DNA from: Anaerolineae bacterium
GTDB lineage: Bacteria; Chloroflexota; Anaerolineae; Anaerolineales; Villigracilaceae
NCBI GenBank assembly: GCA_017303655.1
Contig: JAFLCE010000004.1
Span: 1-64,000 of the forward strand
Reading direction: 5' to 3'
DNA length: 64,000 bases
Both the position numbers and the translations under genes were made by a program. This document shows positions 51,731 through 59,547 of the stretch, one piece after another. The first letter of the stretch is position 1. Each line of letters begins with the position of its first letter. The notes beneath the pieces are model-generated. The model was not told the origin of the DNA. It searched no databases and worked only from the letters and a program-made list of their open reading frames with translations.

Positions 51731-52726
51731 ATGAAAGCCATTACTTATACTGAATATGGTTCCCCCGATGTTCTACAATTACGAGAAATCGCTAAACCAG
51801 AGCCGAAAGATAACGAGATCTTGATCCGCATCCACGCTACGAGAGTCAACTATGGAGACACGCTGGCGCGACGCTTCGGGAGCGTAACAACGAAAGAATT
51901 CAACATGCCAGGTCTCCTGCTGCTCCCCGCCCGGATGGAGTTTGGCATCCGCAAACCGAAAAAGTATATTCTCGGCAGTGAATTCTCTGGGGTGATCGAA
52001 GCCATTGGCAAGGAAGTAAAACGCCTCAAAGTCGGTGACGAGGTCTTCGGCTATCGCGGACCATTATTCGGCGCATATGCGGAATATCTCTGCATGCCCG
52101 AAATCGGACTGGTCACGCATAAGCCAAAGAACATGAGCTTTGAAGAAGCAACGCTCATCCCCTATGGCGCATTGACGGCACTGAGTCACCTCAAGAAGAT
52201 GAATATTCAACCCGGGCAGAAAGTTCTAGTCAATGGCGCTTCGGGTGGCATCGGCTCGGCGGGGGTACAACTTGCTAAATACTTCGGCGCAGAAGTGACT
52301 GGTGCGTGCAGCACGTTAAAACTAGCGTTCGTCCAAGCTCTCGGCGCGGACAAAGTTATTGATTACACCAAAGAAGATTTCACCCAAAATGGTGAAAAAT
52401 ACGATCTGATCTATGATATTCTCGGGAAAAGTTCATTCGATAAAAGCCAATCCTCACTTACCCCGACTGGCATTCACCTCTATGCCAGTTTCAAAGTAAA
52501 ACAACTGATTCAAATGATGCAGACTTCCAAGTCAACGGGCAAGAAAGTGATTTGTACATTCTCCTCCGAAAATCTAGATGATCTCAATTTCATCAAGGAG
52601 CTTGTGGAAGCTGGGAAATTCAAGACCGTGATCGACAAACGCTTTCCGCTCGAAGAAACTGCCGCAGCGCATCGATATTATGAATCAGGGAGAAATACGG
52701 GGAATGTGGTGATTTCAGTGAACTAG
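51731..52726 (+). CDS. Quinone oxidoreductase-like MDR enzyme
   Basis: A 331-residue zinc-free medium-chain reductase. The N-terminal domain has ILIRIHATRVNYGDTLARRFG and GSEFSGVIEAIGKEVKRLKVGDEVFGY; the Rossmann motif is VNGASGGIGSAGVQLAKYFGAEVTG. It lacks the structural-zinc cysteines, so it is an NAD(P)H:quinone reductase-type enzyme acting on alpha,beta-unsaturated carbonyls or quinones. It lies 67 bp after the DUF4386 gene and is probably the last gene of the operon. AACAAGGAAAA precedes the ATG. Confidence 0.9.
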   Translation: MKAITYTEYGSPDVLQLREIAKPEPKDNEILIRIHATRVNYGDTLARRFGSVTTKEFNMPGLLLLPARMEFGIRKPKKYILGSEFSGVIEAIGKEVKRLKVGDEVFGYRGPLFGAYAEYLCMPEIGLVTHKPKNMSFEEATLIPYGALTALSHLKKMNIQPGQKVLVNGASGGIGSAGVQLAKYFGAEVTGACSTLKLAFVQALGADKVIDYTKEDFTQNGEKYDLIYDILGKSSFDKSQSSLTPTGIHLYASFKVKQLIQMMQTSKSTGKKVICTFSSENLDDLNFIKELVEAGKFKTVIDKRFPLEETAAAHRYYESGRNTGNVVISVN

Positions 52727-52731
52727 AAAAA

Positions 52732-52764
52732 AGACCTCGGAGGTTTTTTTAACCTCCGAGGTCT
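52732..52764 (-). terminator. Strong hairpin terminator, GACCTCGGAGGTT type
   Basis: AGACCTCGGAGGTT and AACCTCCGAGGTCT form a perfect 14-bp stem with a 5-T loop. On the minus strand it runs into six T residues, so it ends the minus-strand transcript; it may also block the plus-strand one. It resembles the repeats at 17816 and 54605 in layout. Confidence 0.8.
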
Positions 52765-52772
52765 GATGATTT

Positions 52773-53000
52773 TCAGGGTATCTTCCTAAGAATTAAAAAC
52801 TTTGATTTATCTTTAACATACATACGATGCATATCCTTATCAATATTAATATTTAAACAAGAACAATAAGCATTATCCTTTGGCGTTGATGGAATAATCG
52901 TCTGGCAAATTTCGCATTTATAGAAAATATCCCTACCAATAATTGCTTCGCTAATATCTTTTATTTGAATATCAAGAACTTCATAATTTACTTTTTTCAT
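52773..53000 (-). CDS. Small zinc-ribbon-like protein
   Basis: A 75-residue protein with KCEIC and YCSC motifs, probably a single zinc ribbon. I do not recognise a family. The ATG at 53000 is preceded by AAGGAAATG and overlaps the stop of the AlkZ-like gene by 4 bp, so it is coupled to that gene. Base composition is AT-rich compared with its neighbour, which hints at a different origin. Confidence 0.6.
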   Translation of the reverse strand: MKKVNYEVLDIQIKDISEAIIGRDIFYKCEICQTIIPSTPKDNAYCSCLNINIDKDMHRMYVKDKSKFLILRKIP

Positions 53001-53848
53001 GTCATTTCCTTCAGCGTTAGCCATTCCCCCGAAATTTTGGGATGATCCGCTAAAACCAATTTACCTGCATCCACCAATTTCCCAATACCCTTCTTCACCA
53101 CCTCATTCCCCCACCCAAACAACTTCTGCACATCACGGACTTGCGCCGCACCCACCATATCAAAGTACAACTCAAGCAATTTTGCCCGTGCCTGCGACTC
53201 GCTGATCTTGCGCGCCTGCTCCGAAAGCTCAGGGAAGTGACTGGTGGTAATGGCATAGATGTGCGAATACTTCCATGCGCCTGCTTGTGCTACACCCACT
53301 GGCAAAATCTTGAAATCACGCTGCAAATATTCCAATGCTTTATTGAATTCTGAATCTTTGGCATTCGTGAGTTTCGACTCTTTCCGCAGGTCAATCGTAT
53401 GCATCGCACCTTTATCCAACAAGGCTTCATATACTTGCTTCGCAGACTGAGGCAAGCGTCCCGCTTGATAGGCAATCAGATAATCCTCTTCGGGCGAGCC
53501 GTAATTTTCAGATAGGGCATAAAAATATGGCGCAATTTCAAGCGAGATCATGGTTGCCTTGCCGCGTAATATTTTTCCGTAGTACCAGATCTTTTTATCG
53601 AGCGCGCCATCCTTCCAGCCCCACGTGATGTGACCTGGGTCATCGTGCTTGTCTGCAACCGGTCTATCGCCAGCGACTGCCGTCCATAACGAGGGTAGGT
53701 CAATGCCTTTGATGGGCCAGAAATAAGTAAAGCCGCGCTTGTTGACAAACGACAATGCTGCAGCGGGAGTCGAAACCCGTTTTTGCGGCGGCAGGTTGAA
53801 GGTCCGCGTGCGAAGCGTTTGTAGTTTTTTGAGGTTGATCGTTTTCAT
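52997..53848 (-). CDS. AlkZ-related winged-helix protein (DNA glycosylase-like)
   Basis: A 283-residue protein resembling the YcaQ/AlkZ family of winged-helix DNA glycosylases. A winged-helix segment (QSAKQVYEALLDKGAMHTIDLRKES) and a C-terminal helix-turn-helix (VQKLFGWGNEVVKKGIGKLVDAGKLV) are seen. True AlkZ members carry a QxQ or related catalytic motif; I do not see one clearly, so a repair role is uncertain. It is transcribed away from pgl. Confidence 0.6.
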   Translation of the reverse strand: MKTINLKKLQTLRTRTFNLPPQKRVSTPAAALSFVNKRGFTYFWPIKGIDLPSLWTAVAGDRPVADKHDDPGHITWGWKDGALDKKIWYYGKILRGKATMISLEIAPYFYALSENYGSPEEDYLIAYQAGRLPQSAKQVYEALLDKGAMHTIDLRKESKLTNAKDSEFNKALEYLQRDFKILPVGVAQAGAWKYSHIYAITTSHFPELSEQARKISESQARAKLLELYFDMVGAAQVRDVQKLFGWGNEVVKKGIGKLVDAGKLVLADHPKISGEWLTLKEMT

Positions 53849-53886
53849 CCGTCAAATTTTATCATTTGAGATACAATCGGCAAATT

Positions 53887-54597
53887 ATGTCCATCAAAAT
53901 TTTCAAAGATAGCGACGAATTAAGCCAATCCGCAGCCGAGGCATTTGCCGCACTTGCCAAACAATCCATCGCCGAACGCGGTCGTTTTCTCGTTTCACTT
54001 TCCGGCGGTAGCACCCCCATGAAATTATACGCACGGCTTGCGAATGAAAAAGTGGATTGGGCACATGTGCATTTTTTCTGGGGCGATGAACGCTGCGTGC
54101 CCGTGGATGACCCCGGCAATACCTTTGGCGTGATGCGTGAAATCTTTTTCGACAAAATTGGGACGACGAACATTCACCGCGTCGAATCGGAACTGGAGCC
54201 TGCCTCAGCTGCCCAAGCCTATGCCCACACCCTAAGCGGACTCGCTGAAGCGCCCTTCGACTTCCCGCGCTTCGACCTCGTGTTGCTCGGCATGGGCGAT
54301 GACGGTCACACCGCGTCCCTCTTCCCCGGTTCTCAAGTTGAAATAGACTCAGCAACCATTGCAGTAACGGCACATTATCAAGATCGCCCCGCTAACCGTG
54401 TCTCCTTGACCCCCAAGGTGTTCAATCAAGCCAGAGAGATTTGGTTTTTGGTCACTGGTGCAGGCAAGGCAGAGACGTTACGAAACGTCATTAAGGGCGA
54501 AAGAAACCTCGAGTTATACCCCGCACAGAGAATCCAACCTGTGAATGGAAATTTGATTTGGATGATCGACGAAGCGGCGGGAAGATTACTAAATTAA
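53887..54597 (+). CDS. pgl: 6-phosphogluconolactonase
   Basis: A 236-residue lactonase of the pentose phosphate pathway. Signatures are LVSLSGGSTPMKLYARLA, FFWGDERCVPVDDPGNTFG and LLGMGDDGHTASLFPG, the substrate phosphate and catalytic regions. I chose the ATG at 53887 over one 21 bp upstream. It hydrolyses 6-phosphogluconolactone made by Zwf, encoded two genes downstream. Confidence 0.95.
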   Translation: MSIKIFKDSDELSQSAAEAFAALAKQSIAERGRFLVSLSGGSTPMKLYARLANEKVDWAHVHFFWGDERCVPVDDPGNTFGVMREIFFDKIGTTNIHRVESELEPASAAQAYAHTLSGLAEAPFDFPRFDLVLLGMGDDGHTASLFPGSQVEIDSATIAVTAHYQDRPANRVSLTPKVFNQAREIWFLVTGAGKAETLRNVIKGERNLELYPAQRIQPVNGNLIWMIDEAAGRLLN

Positions 54598-54604
54598 AAT
54601 CAAT

Positions 54605-54637
54605 AGACTTCCGAAGTTTTAAAGACTTCGGAAGTCT
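54605..54637. repeat. Stem-loop repeat, GACTTCCGAAG family (copy 2)
   Basis: AGACTTCCGAAGT and ACTTCGGAAGTCT form a perfect 13-bp stem with a 7-nt loop. It is the same stem as at 17816-17846, placed between pgl and gnd, 23 bp before the gnd start. No U-tract follows. Confidence 0.75.
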
Positions 54638-54660
54638 GACAACCAAAGGAGTTTTACAAA

Positions 54661-55572
54661 ATGGAATTAGCATTAATTGGTTTAGGTAAAATGGGATTGA
54701 ACATGGCGACACGCCTCGTCCGCGGTGGACACCGTGTAGTTGGGTACGCCCGCACAAAGGAAAGTGTCGATGCTGCCATCAAAAATGGCGCAGAAGGCGC
54801 ATCGTCGCTGGAAGAAGCTGTTGGCAAGCTAAGCTCCTCCCCCAAGGTTGTTTGGGTCATGGTTCCGGCTGGAGCCACCACCACTGAGACCATCGAAAAA
54901 GTCGCCTCTTTATTGAAGAAAGGCGACATCATCATCGATGGTGGCAACTCGAATTACAAAGACACCATCAAGCACGCCGAAATGCTCGCAGCCAAAGGCA
55001 TCGACTTTGTCGACTGCGGCACAAGCGGCGGCATTTGGGGTCTCACCGAAGGCTACAGCCTGATGATCGGCGGCAAGGAAGAAGTGACCCAGAAATTGAA
55101 TCCCATCTTCGAAACACTGGCTCCCGGCAAAGAATTAGGTTGGGGACGCGTCGGTCCGCATGGCGCGGGTCACTACGTGAAGATGGTCCACAACGGCATC
55201 GAATATGGCTTGATGCAAGCCTTTGCTGAAGGCTTTGGCATTTTGAAAGGCAAGAAAGAATTCGGGCTTGATCTTTCGCAGATTTCACATATCTGGCAAC
55301 ACGGCAGTGTCGTTCGTTCGTGGCTGCTCGATCTCGCCGCCAATGCCCTCGACGAAGACACCGAACTCAAAGACATCAAGCCCTGGGTGGCGGACTCCGG
55401 CGAAGGTCGCTGGACGGTCTTTGAATCGATTGATCTCGACGTGCCCGCTCCCGTCATCACGCTGGCATTACAAATGCGTTTCGCCAGCCGTGACGAAGAG
55501 AATTACCCTGCCCGCATGCTCGCCGCGCTCCGCAATCAATTCGGCGGGCACGCGATCAAGAAAGCTGAATAA
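54661..55572 (+). CDS. gnd: 6-phosphogluconate dehydrogenase, decarboxylating (short GndA type)
   Basis: A 303-residue short-type enzyme (about 300 residues rather than 470). The nucleotide motif is LIGLGKMGLNMATRLVRGG with R in VVGYARTKE, DGGNSNYKDT marks the substrate site, and GHYVKMVHNGIEYGLMQ carries the catalytic lysine region. It converts 6-phosphogluconate to ribulose-5-phosphate, CO2 and reduced nicotinamide cofactor. AAAGGAG precedes the ATG. Confidence 0.94.
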   Translation: MELALIGLGKMGLNMATRLVRGGHRVVGYARTKESVDAAIKNGAEGASSLEEAVGKLSSSPKVVWVMVPAGATTTETIEKVASLLKKGDIIIDGGNSNYKDTIKHAEMLAAKGIDFVDCGTSGGIWGLTEGYSLMIGGKEEVTQKLNPIFETLAPGKELGWGRVGPHGAGHYVKMVHNGIEYGLMQAFAEGFGILKGKKEFGLDLSQISHIWQHGSVVRSWLLDLAANALDEDTELKDIKPWVADSGEGRWTVFESIDLDVPAPVITLALQMRFASRDEENYPARMLAALRNQFGGHAIKKAE

Positions 55573-55577
55573 AAGGA

Positions 55578-55621
55578 TGTAGAATGGTTAATGGGATAAG
55601 ACATCCATTAACCATTCTACA
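55578..55621. repeat. Perfect 17-bp stem-loop between gnd and zwf
   Basis: TGTAGAATGGTTAATGG and CCATTAACCATTCTACA form a perfect stem with a 10-nt loop. The right arm is part of the heptad array that leads into the zwf start codon. Confidence 0.75.
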
Positions 55622-55633
55622 TTAACCATTTTA
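55606..55633. repeat. Heptad array abutting the zwf start codon
   Basis: Four consecutive 7-mers begin with CATT (for example CATTAAC, then CATTCTA). The last one shares its final A with the zwf ATG. No Shine-Dalgarno sequence is present, and the hairpin above would sequester part of the region. Confidence 0.75.
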
Positions 55634-57111
55634 TGAATACTCCACTTTATAACGGGCTACTAACTACCATCGTCATCTTCGGTGCTTCCGGTGACTTGAC
55701 CCAACGCAAGCTGATCCCATCACTGTTTAATTTATTTCGCAAACGACGCACCCCGAAGAAATTTCAGATCTTTGGCTTCGGCGGAACTGCCTTTAGCGAT
55801 GAACAATTCCGCGAGCACCTCTATCAAGGTGTGAAAGAGTTTGCTGGGTACGAATTCAGCGACGAAGATTGGAACGTTTTCGCCCCCAACTTGCATTACC
55901 TGGCGGGCAAATACACCGAGCAAGAAGACTACAAAAAACTGGGCGAAGCTTTGACCGCTTCTGAAGAGGGAGATGCAAATCGTCTATTTTACATGGCGTT
56001 ACCGCCCACCCTCTTCCCCGCCATCATTGACAACCTCGATACCACCGGTCAACTGCACGAGAACGGCGGCTGGCGGCGCGTGGTGCTCGAGAAACCCTTC
56101 GGCACCGACCTCGCCACGGCAGTAGACTTAAATAAACAAGTCCATAAGGCGTTACAGGAAAAGCAGATCTACCGCATCGATCATTATCTCGGCAAAGAGA
56201 CTGTGCAGAACATCCTCTTCACACGTTTTGCCAATACCATCTTCGAGCCCATTTGGAATCGCAATTACATCGACCATGTTCAGATCACCGTATCAGAAAA
56301 GGTCGGCTTGGAACACCGCGCCGGTTTTTATGATGGCGTCGGCGTGTTGCGCGATATGTTCCAAAACCATCTGCTGCAAATCTTAACGCTGGTCGCCATG
56401 GAACCGCCTGCCTCGTTCAGCGCCAGTCACTTGCGCAACGAGAAGGTAAAAGTTCTCAGCGCCATCCAGCCCATGTCGCCCGAACAGGTGGCGGCGAATA
56501 CGGTGCGTGCGCAATACAAAGGCTACAAAAACGAAGACAAGGTCAACCCAAAATCCACTACGCCCACCTATGCGGCGCTGCGCTTATTCATCAACAACTG
56601 GCGTTGGAAGGGCGTGCCTTTCTATTTGCGCTCTGGAAAAAATCTCGCGGAGAAACAAACGCAGATTATTATCCAGTTTAAAGAACCGCCCACAACAATG
56701 TTTCCTATGCAGACCATGAAGCCAAACATACTTGTGCTTTACCTGCAACCCGATGAAGGCGTGCATCTGCGCTTTGAAGCCAAAGCGCCAGACACCGTCA
56801 ATGAAACCCGCTCAGTCGATATGGAATTTCACTACGACGATGCCTTTGGCAAATCGTCCATCCCCGAATCCTACGAACGCCTCTTGCTGGATGCCCTACA
56901 AGGCGACGCATCCCTCTTCACCCGCGCCGACGAAGTGGAAACCGCTTGGTCACTGATCGACCCAATTTTGCAGACTTGGGATACGCATCAGACTCCGCCG
57001 TTAGCTGTTTACAAACCAGGCAGCTGGGGTCCCCCTGAAGGCTACGACCTGCTCGCCCGAGACGGTCGCCGTTGGTTGAATGAAGAAGCCAGCATGATGC
57101 TGGAAAAATAG
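55633..57111 (+). CDS. zwf: Glucose-6-phosphate dehydrogenase
   Basis: A 492-residue enzyme of standard length. The NADP site is VIFGASGDLTQRKLIPSLF, and RIDHYLGKETVQN is the active-site signature carrying the catalytic His and Lys. It oxidises glucose-6-phosphate to the lactone hydrolysed by Pgl. The order pgl-gnd-zwf places the whole oxidative branch together. An intrinsic terminator follows. Confidence 0.96.
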   Translation: MNTPLYNGLLTTIVIFGASGDLTQRKLIPSLFNLFRKRRTPKKFQIFGFGGTAFSDEQFREHLYQGVKEFAGYEFSDEDWNVFAPNLHYLAGKYTEQEDYKKLGEALTASEEGDANRLFYMALPPTLFPAIIDNLDTTGQLHENGGWRRVVLEKPFGTDLATAVDLNKQVHKALQEKQIYRIDHYLGKETVQNILFTRFANTIFEPIWNRNYIDHVQITVSEKVGLEHRAGFYDGVGVLRDMFQNHLLQILTLVAMEPPASFSASHLRNEKVKVLSAIQPMSPEQVAANTVRAQYKGYKNEDKVNPKSTTPTYAALRLFINNWRWKGVPFYLRSGKNLAEKQTQIIIQFKEPPTTMFPMQTMKPNILVLYLQPDEGVHLRFEAKAPDTVNETRSVDMEFHYDDAFGKSSIPESYERLLLDALQGDASLFTRADEVETAWSLIDPILQTWDTHQTPPLAVYKPGSWGPPEGYDLLARDGRRWLNEEASMMLEK

Positions 57112-57149
57112 TTCTACAGAATGGGGTAAAGAACAGGTTAACAATACGC

Positions 57150-57181
57150 AAAGAGCACAACCATGACGGTTGTGCTCTTTT
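57150..57181 (+). terminator. Intrinsic terminator after zwf
   Basis: AAAGAGCACAACC and GGTTGTGCTCTTT form a 13-bp stem with a 5-nt loop (ATGAC), and the right arm ends in a run of T. The rest of the gap 57112-57312 shows no gene. Confidence 0.88.
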
Positions 57182-57312
57182 ATTCCCGCAACCAATCAAA
57201 ATAAACTCCGTACATAAACAAGGAAAACCAACAACTCCAAGTTGAGTTGAATAGAACACTTCCTATTACTCATTGTCAAAATAAATCATATATGTTTACA
57301 AAGGAAATTGCC

Positions 57313-58356
57313 ATGAAATCTCCAAAAATCATCATCACTCTTATCCTTGCCCTGGCGCTCGCAGCCTGCGGAACCACCACCGCAACACCCGAAGCCACGC
57401 CCATGCCCATCGTCGAAGCGTATGACACCATCATCGCCGAAGGTAAACTCGAACCGGTCTATTTTATTGAGGTTTCGCTCAATGCCAGCGGATTGGTCAG
57501 TGAAGTCAATGTGGCAGAAGGAGACACTCTCGCCACGGGAGATGTGATCGCCGCTGTGCAATCGGAAGAAGCACAGACATTGGAAGATGCACGTGCAAAA
57601 GCGTCACTTGAATTAACGGAAGCGTATCAGGAATATCAAGTTGCTCAAAGCAAACTAGATGATTATTACGTCCCATCACAGTTCAATGGGATGACTCCAC
57701 CCGAAGCCGTGGCAGCTATGTTGGAAAAGTTGAATGTAGAACGGACTAATTTTGAACCCTATCGTCATCTTGATGCAAAAAAGCTCAAACTTACAGACGA
57801 GGAAGAAAAGGGAGATAAACCTGTCCAAGGAATTGCCAAGGTCCGCAAAAAAGCATTAGACAACGCCTGGAATTTATATCGCACTGCCATCCGCTGGTTG
57901 GAATTGGAAACGAATTTCCAGAATGCACAGGTACGGCTCGCCAATGCTCAAAATGATTTCGATGCCTTACAAGATGCCTCGTATTCCGGTTTGCAAGCCG
58001 TACTTGCCAATGCAGAATTGCGCGCGCCGCATGCGGGTACGATTACAAATCTTGATCTACAAGTTGGTGAATACGCAGCCACAGGCACCCCGGTAGTGAC
58101 CATTGCAGACACGTCCAAATGGGTTGTGAAAACTAGTGACCTGACCGAGATCGATGTGGTCAATATTGAAGAAGGTCAAGCTGTCACCGTCAAATTAGAT
58201 GCGTTAGCGAGCATGGAATTCAAAGGCAATGTTCTTTCGATTAGTCAAGATTTTTCAGAAAATCAAGGCGATGTTGTCTATGAAGTTGCCATTCTCTTGA
58301 CTGACATCGACCCGTCGATGCGCTGGGGCATGACTGCCGTCGTTACCTTCGAATAG
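57313..58356 (+). CDS. HlyD/MacA-like periplasmic-type adaptor lipoprotein
   Basis: A 347-residue adaptor. The signal ends in the lipobox ALAAC. The lipoyl/barrel halves lie at about 40-85 (IIAEGKLEPVYFIEVSLNASG; EVNVAEGDTLATGDVIAAV) and 250-290 (LRAPHAGTITNLDLQVGEYA), flanking a coiled-coil hairpin. The ATG at 57313 follows AAGGAAATTG. It connects the ABC permease encoded downstream to the outside; in a single-membrane cell it may extend the exporter without an outer-membrane channel. Confidence 0.86.
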   Translation: MKSPKIIITLILALALAACGTTTATPEATPMPIVEAYDTIIAEGKLEPVYFIEVSLNASGLVSEVNVAEGDTLATGDVIAAVQSEEAQTLEDARAKASLELTEAYQEYQVAQSKLDDYYVPSQFNGMTPPEAVAAMLEKLNVERTNFEPYRHLDAKKLKLTDEEEKGDKPVQGIAKVRKKALDNAWNLYRTAIRWLELETNFQNAQVRLANAQNDFDALQDASYSGLQAVLANAELRAPHAGTITNLDLQVGEYAATGTPVVTIADTSKWVVKTSDLTEIDVVNIEEGQAVTVKLDALASMEFKGNVLSISQDFSENQGDVVYEVAILLTDIDPSMRWGMTAVVTFE

Positions 58357-58404
58357 CATACATCCCTAAAAGTATTTTTTCTTTAGGGAACGAAAGAGTT
58401 TTTT

Positions 58405-59547
58405 ATGGCAATTTCATTTTTCAAACCCAAAATAGATACGAGCAGCAATGACAAGCGTTCGATGATCGACTTAAGTCAGGTCAATAAGCTTTATAAAACC
58501 GCAGTTGGGAATTACCAAGCGCTTAAGAACGTGAACCTAAAAATCGAAGCAGGTGAGTTCGTCAGCATCATCGGCAAATCGGGCAGCGGCAAGACCACCC
58601 TATTGAATATGATCACAGGCATCGACCGTCCAACAGATGGTGAAGTCTGGGTCAATGGCACCGGCGTGCATGGACTGAATGAAAATCAAATGGCACGCTG
58701 GCGTGGCAAGAACCTTGGCATCGTTTTTCAATTCTTTCAACTGCTGCCAATGATCTCAGTCATTGAGAACATCATGCTGCCCATGGATTTCTGCCGAACC
58801 TACCCCATGCACGAGCGCCGCAAACGCGCCATGGACCTGCTCGAATTGGTGGATCTGGCAGACCACGCGCATAAACTTCCCACCGCCCTCTCAGGCGGAC
58901 AGCAACAACGCGTTGCCATTGCGCGCGCATTGGCAAACGACCCGCCAGTTGTGATCGCCGACGAACCCACTGGCAATCTCGACTCGAAAACGGCAGAGTC
59001 GGTCTTTGAGTTATTCAATGACCTCGTGGCAAAAGGCAAGACCATTATCATCGTCACTCACGACAGCGGGCTGGCAAAACGCACACACCGCACCGCCTTG
59101 ATCGCGGACGGAGAGATCGTCAACGAATATGTTGCCAAAGCCATGCCCACCCTCAGTCACGGTCAACTTTTGCAGGCGAGTAAATCTGCAAAGAAAATGA
59201 ATTTTGAAGCCGGAGCCATGATCCTTGCGGAAGGCACCAATGCAGATGCGTTTTACATCGTGACACACGGCACGGTGGAAGTGGTTTTACCGCGACCGAA
59301 TCAATCGGATGTGATCGCGCTTCAACTCGGACCGGGAAAAGTATTCGGCGAAATGGAGTTTTTCCACGAGACGAAGCATCGTGCTTCCATTCGCGCCTCC
59401 GAGTCTTCTGCGGTGGAAGTGCTCGCCATCGGGTATGACCAGCTTTCAGAATTGCTGAATCAGTCTGACGTTACGCGTGAGGCGTTGAATCAAATGGCGA
59501 ATAAACACAACGGTGAGAATCTATCCTGGCGGGGAGTCTCATCATGA
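58405..59547 (+). CDS. MacB-type ABC ATPase fused to a cyclic-nucleotide-binding domain
   Basis: A 380-residue fusion. The ATPase domain (about 20-245) has Walker A GKSGSGKT (57-64), signature [15 protein letters not shown] and Walker [13 protein letters not shown], the MacB/LolD type. A C-terminal cNMP-binding fold follows (about 268-370: [24 protein letters not shown] and [13 protein letters not shown]). Such a fusion could let a nucleotide tune export. It overlaps the permease start in an ATGA arrangement, so both are translated together. Confidence 0.9.
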   Translation: MAISFFKPKIDTSSNDKRSMIDLSQVNKLYKTAVGNYQALKNVNLKIEAGEFVSIIGKSGSGKTTLLNMITGIDRPTDGEVWVNGTGVHGLNENQMARWRGKNLGIVFQFFQLLPMISVIENIMLPMDFCRTYPMHERRKRAMDLLELVDLADHAHKLPTALSGGQQQRVAIARALANDPPVVIADEPTGNLDSKTAESVFELFNDLVAKGKTIIIVTHDSGLAKRTHRTALIADGEIVNEYVAKAMPTLSHGQLLQASKSAKKMNFEAGAMILAEGTNADAFYIVTHGTVEVVLPRPNQSDVIALQLGPGKVFGEMEFFHETKHRASIRASESSAVEVLAIGYDQLSELLNQSDVTREALNQMANKHNGENLSWRGVSS

